Source of the DNA: Methylocystis sp. SC2
GTDB taxonomy: Bacteria; Pseudomonadota; Alphaproteobacteria; Rhizobiales; Beijerinckiaceae
Length of the DNA stretch: 64,000 bases
Assembly (NCBI RefSeq): GCF_000304315.1
Contig: NC_018485.1
Coordinates: 1,272,501-1,336,500 of the forward strand
Direction of reading: 5' to 3'
Part shown: positions 44,540 to 53,771 of the stretch, piece by piece
Layout of the letters: each line of letters begins with the position of its first letter
How positions within the stretch are numbered: the stretch's first letter is position 1
Translations under genes and position numbers: made by a program
Notes under the pieces: model-generated
The model's database searches: none
Told to the model about the DNA's origin: nothing
The model's input: only the letters and a program-made list of their open reading frames with translations

Positions 44540-45721
44540 CTAACCCTTAAGCGCCTCAGCGACGTCGGTCGCTTCCCACGGGAGGTCGAGATCGGCGCGG
44601 CCGAAATGTCCGTAGGTCGCGAGCGGCAGATAGAAGCCGGCCGGGCCGCACATCTGGGGCGCGGCGCGCAAGCCGAAGCGGCGGACGATCGAGGCAGGTC
44701 GGAACTCCAGCAGCGCGGCGAGGCGTCTGGCGATTTTCTCATCGGCGAGATAGCCGGTGCTGAAGGTCTCGACCGAGAGACTGATGGGCTCCGCCTGCCC
44801 CGCCGCGTAAGCCAGATGGACTTCGCAGCGCTCGGCGAGGCCCGCCGCGACGATGTTCTTGGCGGCGTGCCGCGCCGCATAGGCGCCGGCGCGTTCGATG
44901 CGCGAAGGGTCCTTGCCTGACAGCGCCGAGCCGCTCTGGCGCGCGATCTCGCCATAGGCGTCGATGCCGTTCTTGCGTCCGGTCAGACCGGCGTGGCGCG
45001 CCGGTCCGCCGATTTCAAAGGGTTCGCCGGCGTTGACGTGAACCGTGGTGCGCACGTCCGGCCTCATGTCGCCCGCGGAAAGCGCGTCGAGCGCGATCGC
45101 GCGCAGCCGGTCGAACTTGTCGTCATCCATCGCCGCGCCGTCAAAGGCGACGGTCAGCGACACGCCGTGGATGCGCGCGGGACGACCTTCGCGATATTCG
45201 ATCGAGACTTGCGTCTTGGCGTCGGGCGAGAGCGATGAAAATCCGTCGCGCCGAGCGGCGTCGAGGGCGCGGGCGACCCTATGCGCGAGGCTGATCGGCG
45301 CCGGCATGAATTCGGGCGTGTCGCGACAGGCGTAGCCGAAAACATTGGCCTGCTCATGCGCGACGCGCCTGCCGATCGCCGCGTCGTCGTCGAGTTCTTG
45401 GAGAGGCGGCTCGCGCGCCTCGAGCGGCAATTCCATGAAGCTCGTCAGTATCGAGCAATTGCGCGCGTCGAAGCTCCCGGCGGCGTAGCCGGCCTCCTGC
45501 ATGACCGTGCGCGCGAGCGCCGGCAAATCGACGAGCGCGTCGGCGGCGTATCGCGCGGCGAGAAAGACGACGCCCGTCGCCAGGGCGCATTCCACAGTCG
45601 CGCGCGCGCGATCGTCTTCACGCAGGAGCGCATCAATGGCCGCATCGCTGATCTGATCGCAGAGCTTGTCGGGGTGCCCCGGAGTCACCGACTCCGACGT
45701 GAAGATCATGTCAGGCGACAT
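44540..45721 (-). CDS. metK: Divergent S-adenosylmethionine synthetase
   Basis: 393 residues, full MetK length. Conserved parts: ESVTPGHPDK (residues 10-19), FGYACRDTPEFMPAPISLAH, SGKDPSRIERAGAYAARHAAKNIVAAGLAERCEVHLAYAAGQAEPISL. Two active-site loops are altered: the usual GAGDQG before FGYA is VAHEQAN, and GDxGLTGRK is RHAGLTGRK. It is therefore probably a paralogue with changed kinetics, or not a true synthetase. ATG 45721 has GGAG at ideal spacing and overlaps the P-type ATPase stop by 11 bases, so the two are translationally linked. Confidence 0.85.
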   Translation of the reverse strand: MSPDMIFTSESVTPGHPDKLCDQISDAAIDALLREDDRARATVECALATGVVFLAARYAADALVDLPALARTVMQEAGYAAGSFDARNCSILTSFMELPLEAREPPLQELDDDAAIGRRVAHEQANVFGYACRDTPEFMPAPISLAHRVARALDAARRDGFSSLSPDAKTQVSIEYREGRPARIHGVSLTVAFDGAAMDDDKFDRLRAIALDALSAGDMRPDVRTTVHVNAGEPFEIGGPARHAGLTGRKNGIDAYGEIARQSGSALSGKDPSRIERAGAYAARHAAKNIVAAGLAERCEVHLAYAAGQAEPISLSVETFSTGYLADEKIARRLAALLEFRPASIVRRFGLRAAPQMCGPAGFYLPLATYGHFGRADLDLPWEATDVAEALKG

Positions 45722-48700
45722 GGCTTTCTCCATTGCCGCGCGGCGGCGTCTCTTCACGATCGGCGATTCTGCCGATGATGTCGTTGGCGAGCGAACTGCC
45801 GAGCGCGACGGCGCCGATCCGCACCAGATCGCCGGCGCCCAGCGGCGACAGGCCGAGAATTCGCCGGGCCAATGGAAAGAGTTGCACGCCCGCCTGCAGC
45901 AGCAGGGTCGCGCCGACGGCGCCATAAAGCGTCGAATTGGGCGCCCTGCCGATCTCGGAGCTTAACCCCCGCAACTCGGAACGACAGGACAGGCTGTGGA
46001 GCAGCTGGCCGCAGGTGAGGCCGTGAAAGGTGACGGTGCTGGCGCGCGCGCCGCCCGCGCCGCCGCCGAGGCTGAAATAGCCGATCAGCGCGGCGACGCC
46101 CATCACCGATCCCTCGCGCAGAACGCGCCTGAAATCGGAGGCGGCGAGAATCGGCGCTTTCGGATCATGCGGCGGCCTGTCGAGCACGCCGAGCTCCGGC
46201 GGCTCAAGCCCCAGCGCGATCGCCGGCAGCGCGTCGGTCGCCAGATTGAGCCAGAGCAGTTGCATCGGCGTCAACGGCTCGCCGCCGACAAGCGCGGCGC
46301 CAAGCATGGCGATGGTCTCGGACGCGTTGGTCGATATGAGATAGCGCAGCACCTTGCGGATATTCGCGTAAGTGGCGCGACCGAGTCTGATGGCCTCGAC
46401 GACGCCATCCATGTCGTCGGTCGCGAGCACGATGTCGGCGACCTGACGGGCGACGTCGCCGCCTTCTCCGCCCATGGCGATTCCGACGTCGGCGGCGCGC
46501 AGGGCGGGGCCGTCGTTGACGCCGTCGCCGGTCATCGCGACGATATGGCCGTGGCCTTGCAGCGCCTTGACGATGTTGAGCTTGTCGACGGGGCTGACGC
46601 GCGCGAAGACATGCGGCTGCCTCGCCAGCGCCTCCAGCATCTCGGGCCGCATCTTCGCCATCTGCCCGGCTTCGAGCACGCGCAGCTCGCCGCCGTGATT
46701 GAGATCGAGGCGCCGCGCGATGGCGAAGGCGGTCGCGCTTTGATCGCCGGTGATCATGACCGTGCGCACGCCCGCGCGATGCAGCTGCTCGAGCGCCGGG
46801 CCGACGCTGGCGCGAATAGGATTCGCCATGCCGGCGAGACCGAGCCACACGAGATCATGCTCGTCACGGGGATCGCCGCCGGCTTCGCCGACCGCGACGC
46901 CGAGAACGCGCAGCGCATCGCCGGCCATGCGTTCATTGGCCTTGAGAATGGCGGTCCGCGCCGGGCCGTCGAGCGGCGCGGCGCCGTCGGCCGTGCGGCG
47001 GGCCGCGCAACGCGCCAGCACCTCGACCGGATCGCCTTTGACGCAGAGCATGCGCCCGCCGCCGGCCGCTTCGTGGAGCGTGCTCATGCGCTTGCGGCCC
47101 TCGCCGCGCGCCACGCTCGTCAGCGCCGGGGCAGATCGCCGAAGCGCGATGGGATCGACGCCCATCGCCACGCCCGCCTCGATCAGCGCGGTTTCGGTCG
47201 GCGTGCCGTCGATCTCCCAACCTTTCGCTGCGGGCGCGACGGCGGCGTCGCTGCACAGCGTCGCGGCTTCGAAGAGGCGACGCGCAATAGCGACCGTCGC
47301 GGCGTCGGCATCGACGCCGTCGCGCAATAATCGCCCGTCCTGCAGCTCAAACGCGCCACTGTCGACGTGAACGCGCGCCGCCGCCATGCGGTTTTCGGTG
47401 AGCGTGCCGGTCTTATCGAGTCCGATCGTTTCGATCGCCCCAAGCGTCTCGACGGCGTCGATCTTGCGCACCAGCACCTTGCGCCTGCGCATGTCCTGCA
47501 CGCCCAAGGCGAGCGTCGTGGTCGCGACGGCGGGCAGCCCCTCGGGAATGGCCGCCACCGCGAGCGAGATCGCGCTGCGCAAAGTGGGGATAAGGCCATG
47601 GCCGCGCAGAAGACCAAGAGCGAAGACGCACGCGCAAATGGCGCCATTGACGATGACAAGTTCGCGCTCGACGTCGCCAAGTTCGCGCTGGATGGGAGTC
47701 TGGGGCCGCTGCAGCGCGCCGAGCAATTGCTGCACGCGGCCGATCTCGGTCTGCGCGCCGATGGCGGTGATAATGGCTGCGCCGGATCCGCCGGTCACCG
47801 CCGTGCCGCGAAACACCATATTGCGACGATCCGGGACTCCCGTGTCCGGCGATAAGACGATCCTTGCGTCTTTGGGGGCCGGTTGCGCCTCGCCGGTGAG
47901 CGGCGATTCATTCACCGTCAGATCGTCGCTGGCGATCAGCCGCGCATCCGCCGGCACGAAGGCGCCGCGCTCGATCAGCAGGAGGTCGCCCGGCGCCAGA
48001 TCGCGCGCGTCGACCCTCAATCGTGCGCCATTGCGGATCACGGCGGCGTCCGATAGCTCGTCCGAGGCAAGGCCCGAAATCGTGCGGTCCGCCTGACGCT
48101 CGGTGGCCGCGGCGATGCCGGCGTTGATCAACACCACCGCGGCGATCATCACCGCGTCGGCGACGCCGCCGGTGGCCAGCGACACCACCGCCGATGCGCC
48201 GAGCAAAACGATCGGCAGACTGGTCAATTGCTCGGCGAAAATGATCGCAGCCGAGCGCGGCTCGGCGCGGCGGAGTTCGTTGCGTCCCCATCTTTGCAGT
48301 CGTTCCGACGCGTCCTCTGTCGTCAAGCCTCGACGGACGTCGGTCTCCAACCGCGTCGCGAGCGCATCGATCGCCTCGGCGTGCGCGGCGCTTTCCGGCG
48401 CGAGCGACGCGCCGTCGCCGACGTCCCATGCCGGCTCTTCGGCGACCGCCGCTTCGAGCGCCTGCATCAGCCGCGCGCTTGTGAGAGGCTGCTGAAATTC
48501 GATGAGAGTCGAACCCGTCAACTCGCTGGAGCGAACGAAAAGGACGCCGGGCAGGCGTCGAAGCCGTTCCTCGACGGCCCGCGCGAGCGCTGCGCGGCCG
48601 CGCAGACCCATATGGCGGATCCGCGCGCGGCCGCAACACGCGTCATGAATAAGCTCGGCGCCAAATTGCGCACAGGACTCAACGCCGAAGCGACGCGAAT

Positions 48701-48749
48701 CTACGGGCGCGTTCTTTGAGTCCGCTTCAGGCAGGATCATGGAGCACAT
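45711..48749 (-). CDS. P-type cation-transporting ATPase with N-terminal HMA-like domain
   Basis: 1012 residues. Residues about 35-110 are an HMA_2-like fold (CCGRARIRHMGLRGRAALARAVEERLRRLPGVLFVRSSELTGSTLIEF) without a CxxC. Then a type II P-ATPase: TGEAQP actuator loop, membrane motif AVAAIPEGLPAVATTTLALG, phosphorylated Asp445 in GLDKTGTLTENRM, nucleotide-domain KGDP, and hinge MTGDGVNDGPALRAADVGIAMG. The PEGLP motif is that of Ca2+/Mn2+ and related cation pumps rather than CPx metal ATPases. Substrate unknown. Operon with metK; first start ATG 48749, ATG 48740 and 48611 are alternatives. Confidence 0.88.
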   Translation of the reverse strand: MCSMILPEADSKNAPVDSRRFGVESCAQFGAELIHDACCGRARIRHMGLRGRAALARAVEERLRRLPGVLFVRSSELTGSTLIEFQQPLTSARLMQALEAAVAEEPAWDVGDGASLAPESAAHAEAIDALATRLETDVRRGLTTEDASERLQRWGRNELRRAEPRSAAIIFAEQLTSLPIVLLGASAVVSLATGGVADAVMIAAVVLINAGIAAATERQADRTISGLASDELSDAAVIRNGARLRVDARDLAPGDLLLIERGAFVPADARLIASDDLTVNESPLTGEAQPAPKDARIVLSPDTGVPDRRNMVFRGTAVTGGSGAAIITAIGAQTEIGRVQQLLGALQRPQTPIQRELGDVERELVIVNGAICACVFALGLLRGHGLIPTLRSAISLAVAAIPEGLPAVATTTLALGVQDMRRRKVLVRKIDAVETLGAIETIGLDKTGTLTENRMAAARVHVDSGAFELQDGRLLRDGVDADAATVAIARRLFEAATLCSDAAVAPAAKGWEIDGTPTETALIEAGVAMGVDPIALRRSAPALTSVARGEGRKRMSTLHEAAGGGRMLCVKGDPVEVLARCAARRTADGAAPLDGPARTAILKANERMAGDALRVLGVAVGEAGGDPRDEHDLVWLGLAGMANPIRASVGPALEQLHRAGVRTVMITGDQSATAFAIARRLDLNHGGELRVLEAGQMAKMRPEMLEALARQPHVFARVSPVDKLNIVKALQGHGHIVAMTGDGVNDGPALRAADVGIAMGGEGGDVARQVADIVLATDDMDGVVEAIRLGRATYANIRKVLRYLISTNASETIAMLGAALVGGEPLTPMQLLWLNLATDALPAIALGLEPPELGVLDRPPHDPKAPILAASDFRRVLREGSVMGVAALIGYFSLGGGAGGARASTVTFHGLTCGQLLHSLSCRSELRGLSSEIGRAPNSTLYGAVGATLLLQAGVQLFPLARRILGLSPLGAGDLVRIGAVALGSSLANDIIGRIADREETPPRGNGESHVA

Positions 48750-49275
48750 TGTCTGGCGCGCATCGAAGCCCGCTTTTCACGACCGCTCGATGACATTTCT
48801 CAGCCCTGCGAATCGCTTCCGCAAACCCGCTGTTCTGAAGTCATGTCTTCGGCGGCCGACCGCAAACGGCGACGCGCAATGGGCGCACTCCGCAATGTTC
48901 GAGATCGCTACTATAGTTGCGCGCAAGGGATAGACGCAACCGCACGCCCTGCGCCGCCAATTCGACCGCCGGCGGAACCTTAGCGAAGGTTCGGCGTTCC
49001 CCCACGACGGCAGGATTGAGTCGCGCCTTTGTCAATTTGCAAATCTGCTAATGTTTTCAGTTTCGTCGATTCGGGTGGGAGCGAGCGATGGTCTTGAGAG
49101 AGCTGCGCGCGGCGAGCTTCGCCGCAACTGCGTCCGCCGCCGCGCCGCTCAACTCTCTTCGCACCGTCGATAACGCCATTCTAGCCGCCGAGGTGACGCG
49201 GGCGTATAACGCCATTGCGGCGGACTTCTTTCTCATGCGCAATTCAAAAATCGCTTTCTCGAGGGGAGGACAATC
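48750..49275. other. Intergenic region, no confident gene
   Basis: About 525 bases between the divergent P-type ATPase and catalase-like genes. One short frame at 49088-49279 has a GGTGGGAG upstream sequence and overlaps the catalase-like ATG, but its 63-residue product has no recognisable feature. The region probably holds both promoters. GGGAGGAC lies before the ATG at 49276. Confidence 0.4.
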
Positions 49276-50421
49276 ATGACAAAGAGACGGAGCGCGTCTG
49301 TCGCAGCCGCCGCCATGCTTTTGGCCGTGTCGACACATCCGCGCCAAGGCGCCCGCGCCGAACAGGCGGCGGCCGCCGTCGCGACGCCGCCCCCGCTCAC
49401 CAAATTCGAAAAGGCGCCTCCGGGCGAAGCCGAGCAGATTGCGCAAATCATCGCGCTCACCACGCAGCTTCTGGAGATGCGCTATCCTGAAGGCATGGCG
49501 CGGCGAGGCGTGCATCCGAAGGATCACGGCTGCGTCAAAGCGACATTCACCGTCAATTCCGACATTCCGGAAAATTTTCGGGTTGGCGTATTCGCCACGC
49601 CCGGCAAAAAATATCCGGCCTGGATTCGCTTCTCCAACGCCACGCCCTTTCTCGCGCCCGATCTCGGCAAGGGCGGTCCCGACAGTCGCGGCATGGCGAT
49701 CAAGCTGATCGGCGTCGAAGGAGAGACGCTGCTGAACGAACCGGGCGCGAAGACGCAGGATTTTCTGCTGATCAATCTTCCGGCTTTCGCTTTCCCCAAC
49801 GTTTCGGAATATTTGGAAGTCACGAAAATCCAGCTGGCGAACAATGATGATATTCGGCCTTTCTTCGCCAATATGACGCCCGAGAAGCAGAAGACCGCGG
49901 CCGTCGTCACAAAGATCAAGCAAACCAATGTCGGCAATCCGCTCGAGAGTCCCTATTTCTCCGCCGCGCCATTTCTTTATGGCTCCGACAGGGTCGCGAA
50001 ATTCAGCGTGACGCCGAGAAGCGCGGAAAAAACGCCCGTGCCGGCAAATCCAACCACGAATTATCTGCGCGAGGCGATGAAGAAGAGCCTCGACCCCGCC
50101 AATGGCAAGCCGGCCGTCTTCGATTTCAAAGTCCAGCTGCGCAATGACGAGTCGCTGCCGATCGAAGACGCGACCGCCGAATGGTCGGAGACGACCGCGC
50201 CGCAGCAAAATGTCGCGACGATCGAGATCGGTCAGCAAGATTTCGACAATGCGTTTCAGGTGACGGAATGCGAGCATATGGCGTTCACGCCCTGGCACGG
50301 GCTCACGGCGCATCGACCGATCGGCGGCATCAATCGGCTGCGTCGCGACGTTTACATCGCCTCTTCGACGTTCCGGTCCCAGCCCAAAGAGCCGACGGGA
50401 TTCCCAAAATGGCCGTGGTGA
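49276..50421 (+). CDS. Catalase-superfamily exported protein
   Basis: 381 residues. Signal peptide (SVAAAAMLLAVSTHPRQGARA). Catalase-fold motifs: RRGVHPKDHGCVKATFTV with the distal His, FATPGKKYPAWIRFSNATPF, and DSRGMAIKLIGVEGE; the conserved proximal RxFxYxD haem-Tyr motif of true catalases is not seen. It is shorter than a typical catalase and exported, so it belongs to the catalase-related haem proteins (SrpA-like) rather than to KatE. It overlaps the next gene by 13 bases, which ties it to a periplasmic di-haem protein. Confidence 0.8.
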   Translation: MTKRRSASVAAAAMLLAVSTHPRQGARAEQAAAAVATPPPLTKFEKAPPGEAEQIAQIIALTTQLLEMRYPEGMARRGVHPKDHGCVKATFTVNSDIPENFRVGVFATPGKKYPAWIRFSNATPFLAPDLGKGGPDSRGMAIKLIGVEGETLLNEPGAKTQDFLLINLPAFAFPNVSEYLEVTKIQLANNDDIRPFFANMTPEKQKTAAVVTKIKQTNVGNPLESPYFSAAPFLYGSDRVAKFSVTPRSAEKTPVPANPTTNYLREAMKKSLDPANGKPAVFDFKVQLRNDESLPIEDATAEWSETTAPQQNVATIEIGQQDFDNAFQVTECEHMAFTPWHGLTAHRPIGGINRLRRDVYIASSTFRSQPKEPTGFPKWPW

Positions 50422-52229
50422 CGCGTCTCACAAGCGCGATCGCGCGCATTTCGTTCGTCGCAGGCTTGGCGCTGGCGTCGCACGCCTGCCTGCACGCGCC
50501 GGCTTGCGCGCAAACGACGCCTTCCGGCGGCGAGTGGCGCGCCGAGCAAGAAAGACGGTTGAAGGCGCTTGACGCCTATATCAGCCGCAAGCCGGTCGCC
50601 TATCGTTGGTTCGCGGATTTTCCCTTCGGCCTGACGGATGGCGCGCCCTTCATCCTTCTGAAGCTGCTGCCGAAGCTCGCGCCGGAAGAATGGGGAAGCG
50701 GGAATAATTTTCTCGACGTCGCCGGCCTCTTCATCGATGAGCGCGATCCCACCTACCCGATCGCGCGCGGCTTCGGCTGGACCGGATTGGCGCGCCAGGA
50801 CGCGAACGGCGCGCTCGACTACGCGGCGTTGAGTTGCGGCGCCTGCCATATCGGCCGCGTGCGTCTCGACGACGGCAGTTTTCGCTATCTCGACGGCGGC
50901 GTGAACGCGCAGTTCAACCTCGTGCAATATCGCGTCAGAGTCAGAAACACGATCGAGAAGATCACCGCCGGCGCGACGACGCCAGAGGAGAAGATCGAAC
51001 GCGCCACTCGAGCCGTTCTCACAGCGCTCGACAAGGCGCACGCCCAAGACAGAAATTACTTCTACAAGAACTACTCCTTCGCTGGACGCCGCTTCGACGC
51101 CGCCTATGAGACGCGTCAGATCGAGCTCTTCATGCAGGACGCCCCGGCGATCGTCGGCAAATATCTGACGCGCGCCGGACTGGAATATGTCTCGCTGCTC
51201 GACCTCGTCTACAAGAACTATAAGGGCTTCGAGGAGCAGATGACGCAAGGCTTCGGCGGCATGGCCGACGCGACCGGAGTCAGCACGTCGATGGTCTACG
51301 CCGCCGCCGAAGCGCGCGGCGAAACTCCTGATCCGAAGACAAGCCTGCCGCCGACGCCGGGGATCACCGACTTCATGGCCGTGTGGGAGCAGGAGAAGCG
51401 GCTGGCGCGCTGGTCCACGGATCACACGCAGCTCGTCGACGGCGGCGGACAATGGAACGGCAATATTCCGATACCGATCTTCCGCAACCTCGCCGCCGAA
51501 CTGACGTTGGGGCTCGGAGCCGACACCGACATCCGCATCGCCGCCTTCAGCGAGGATCTGCTGCGCGACCTGCCCGCGCCCGTCTATCCCTTCCCCGTCG
51601 ATCTCGCGCTCGCGAAAAAAGGCGCGGCGCTTTTTGAAGAAAATTGCGCGGCGTGTCACCGGCCGCATAACGGCAAGGTCTACGACCTCGGCACGGATCT
51701 CGGCCGCGCGCGCGTCGTCAGCGATACGATCGCGAGAAACGCCCGCGACAGCTTCACGAAGATCTGCCCGCCGGCGAGAGTGGTCGAGATGCCGCCCGCG
51801 GGCGACCGGATCGCGCCCTGCGCGAAGTTCGAAGGGGTCTCGCTGGAGAACCGCGCCGACGTCGCCATGGCCGATCCGAAGGCGCATGAGGGCTATAACG
51901 CGCTGCCGCTTGGGGGCGTGTGGGCGCAGGCGCCCTATCTGCACAATGGCTCGGTGCCGACGCTCTATCATCTCCTCGTCCCGCGCGAGCGCCCGGCCGT
52001 CTTCGTCAAGAGCCGACTAGACTACGACAAGAAGCTCGTCGGCTTTGCCTGGGAGCCCGCGCAGACGCTCTCGCGCGAGGGCTATCGTTTCGACGCCACG
52101 TCCTTTCCGGCGCTCTCCAACAAGGGGCACGACAAGGACGTCGTCGAGGACGGCAAGACGCTGAAGCTCGATTGGTCGGACGACGTCGCCGGCGCCATGG
52201 CGCTCGTCGAATATCTGAAGACGAAGTGA
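50409..52229 (+). CDS. Exported di-haem cytochrome c, RoxA/peroxidase-like
   Basis: 606 residues. Signal peptide (ISFVAGLALASHACLHAPACAQ). Two c-type haem motifs: CGACH at residues 143-147 and CAACH at 413-417, the latter in a cytochrome-c-like C-terminal domain that also has PYLHNGSVPTLYHLLVP. Size and haem spacing resemble the RoxA/RoxB and MauG-like di-haem oxygenase/peroxidase group; substrate unknown. Start ATG 50409 lies inside the catalase-like gene, implying coupled synthesis. Together they may handle peroxide or oxidised organics in the periplasm. Confidence 0.8.
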   Translation: MAVVTRLTSAIARISFVAGLALASHACLHAPACAQTTPSGGEWRAEQERRLKALDAYISRKPVAYRWFADFPFGLTDGAPFILLKLLPKLAPEEWGSGNNFLDVAGLFIDERDPTYPIARGFGWTGLARQDANGALDYAALSCGACHIGRVRLDDGSFRYLDGGVNAQFNLVQYRVRVRNTIEKITAGATTPEEKIERATRAVLTALDKAHAQDRNYFYKNYSFAGRRFDAAYETRQIELFMQDAPAIVGKYLTRAGLEYVSLLDLVYKNYKGFEEQMTQGFGGMADATGVSTSMVYAAAEARGETPDPKTSLPPTPGITDFMAVWEQEKRLARWSTDHTQLVDGGGQWNGNIPIPIFRNLAAELTLGLGADTDIRIAAFSEDLLRDLPAPVYPFPVDLALAKKGAALFEENCAACHRPHNGKVYDLGTDLGRARVVSDTIARNARDSFTKICPPARVVEMPPAGDRIAPCAKFEGVSLENRADVAMADPKAHEGYNALPLGGVWAQAPYLHNGSVPTLYHLLVPRERPAVFVKSRLDYDKKLVGFAWEPAQTLSREGYRFDATSFPALSNKGHDKDVVEDGKTLKLDWSDDVAGAMALVEYLKTK

Positions 52230-52265
52230 CATTCGAAGCCAGGCGAGCGCCGACCGTCCTGCAGC

Positions 52266-52403
52266 CGTCATGCCCGGCCTTGTGCCGGGCATCCACGCCG
52301 AGACATCGCGAAATGTTTCGCGCCGAGATGGCATGTCCGGCTGATGTTCTCACATTTGCAGCGCGTCGTCGCGTGGATGGCCGCGACAAACGCGGCCATG
52401 ACG
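52266..52403. repeat. REP-like palindromic intergenic element
   Basis: Left end CGTCATGCCCGGCCTTGTGC continuing to CATCCACG; right end CGTGGATGGCCGCGACAAAC continuing to CATGACG. The ends are imperfect reverse complements around a centre with further small palindromes (CGCGAAATGTTTCGCG). This GTCATGCCCGG...CCATGACG type is a common dispersed repeat of Hyphomicrobiales genomes. It follows the di-haem gene and may act as a transcript end. Confidence 0.65.
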
Positions 52404-52499
52404 CGGTGAGTGACAGCTTGCGCCTAACTCAGCCTGTAGCGCTCAAGCGCTGCGCAACTCCGAAAGGATACGCTTTAATAATTTTCGATCGGAAACGTT

Positions 52500-53540
52500 C
52501 TACTGCAGGATATATTCCTTTTTTATAATTCTGTTTAAAATTGAATATGGTAACTCACACTGACACATGCACTGCCCAAACCCGCCGAAGGCATAATCTC
52601 CATAATCAACCATTGCAGACGAAATGGTAAAACTCCAGTTTGCCAGTTCGCGGGTTCTGTTTGAAACCTCTCCTCGTTCGTCGTCGCTTAAATTCTTTTT
52701 TAATAATAATTTTTCTCCCATGGAGTCACGTTCATCTTTTTGCTCTTTTACTTGTGGCGCGCAGAGCTGCAATATCTGCTTTGCGCCGGCCTCATCAAAT
52801 AAATCATCAAAATTTAAAACACGCCCTGAATTAACATCAAATGCCTTGTTTACTGAATAGCGGAACGGATGGGCTTGACCGACAACGTTTTCATATACGA
52901 CCCCAATAGACGCAATATTCGCAGAGAGATAATTTAACTGCACCGACAGGTCCACAAAAAACTCGTGCCCCTCCAATGTAGAGGCTTTGTTATTCTCCAG
53001 TTTTGAGTCGTCGATCGCTGATTGTATGTGTTCATCGATAAACCTGTTTGCGTCCGCCATCCACGCCGCGCCGGGACGAAAATGAAAGGCTGTAATCGTC
53101 AGTCTGGCTTGGCCCTTCGCGGCAGGAACGCGCATGAAAAAGGGCCTTCCCACAACCAAGTGGCCGCCGCTCCCTGAGGTTGCACGCCCGGCCAAATAGG
53201 TCTCCCTTTGCCTGGTGGCTTCAATCAAACACTTAATAAATGGCGCGGTCTCTCGTTGATCTTCGCATGAGTTGTTACGCCACTGGATCCATTCAGTTTG
53301 AGATTCCTTTAATGCCGACCGCTCCTTAGCTGTAAACTCTTCCCGCAAGCGATTGTATGCGAGGCCCAACAAATCATCGGCCGCGCGAGCTTCTGCATCG
53401 GCGCAAATCGCTTTATCGGCTCGGGTTTGCGCGAGCGCGCAATCAATTGCTCGGGCGGGCGCCGCCGAACAAAATAAAGAAATAGCCGAGATGCATGCGC
53501 CTATCCCCGCTGACAAATAGATTCGCTTATTACGATCCAA
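52500..53540 (-). CDS. Exported protein with LprI-like and RsiV-like (DUF3298) domains
   Basis: 346 residues. TTG start at 53540 with GGAAAA upstream; signal peptide (IYLSAGIGACISAISLFCSAAPARA). Residues 30-120 match the LprI-type pattern: DCALAQTRADKAICADAEARAADDLLGLAYNRL...WIQWRNNSCED, with paired Cys. The remaining 220 residues resemble the DUF3298/RsiV C-terminal domain (EFFVDLSVQLNYLSANIASIGVVYENVVGQAHPF...GRVLNFDDLF). LprI and RsiV domains both bind lysozyme in known proteins, so a lysozyme-related envelope role is plausible. Strikingly AT-rich relative to both neighbours, which suggests recent acquisition. Confidence 0.75.
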   Translation of the reverse strand: MDRNKRIYLSAGIGACISAISLFCSAAPARAIDCALAQTRADKAICADAEARAADDLLGLAYNRLREEFTAKERSALKESQTEWIQWRNNSCEDQRETAPFIKCLIEATRQRETYLAGRATSGSGGHLVVGRPFFMRVPAAKGQARLTITAFHFRPGAAWMADANRFIDEHIQSAIDDSKLENNKASTLEGHEFFVDLSVQLNYLSANIASIGVVYENVVGQAHPFRYSVNKAFDVNSGRVLNFDDLFDEAGAKQILQLCAPQVKEQKDERDSMGEKLLLKKNLSDDERGEVSNRTRELANWSFTISSAMVDYGDYAFGGFGQCMCQCELPYSILNRIIKKEYILQ

Positions 53541-53749
53541 GATATTTTCCTTTTGAAACGCGTGGCGTCGCGCAAGGCTGCTGCGATCCTCGCTGCATAG
53601 GGCTGCACCGGCATGCGCCGCGACCAGATCTGCTGCAGCTTGTGCGCGCACGTTGATCGATGGGGGTATTCTGACCAAGAGATATATGCTGGCCGTCGCG
53701 CCCTGTCTCTCGTCCCGCCTTGACTCTCCCGCATGGCGAGTCATTATAA

Positions 53750-53764
53750 GAACATAACAGGAAC
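53750..53764 (+). promoter_or_regulatory. LexA box (SOS operator)
   Basis: GAAC-ATAACAG-GAAC, an exact GAAC-N7-GAAC, the reverse complement of the GTTC-N7-GTTC operator of alphaproteobacterial LexA. It ends 7 bases before the imuA ATG, so LexA binding there would block the operon. Confidence 0.8.
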
Positions 53765-53771
53765 ACATGAG

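Noticed and set aside
45996..47330. 444-codon plus-strand frame opposite the P-type ATPase
   Set aside because: Mirror of the clear ATPase motifs; Arg/His/Asp-rich without domains.
49088..49279. 63-codon frame before the catalase-like gene
   Set aside because: It has a fair ribosome-binding sequence and overlaps the next ATG, but composition and lack of any feature make it too weak to call.
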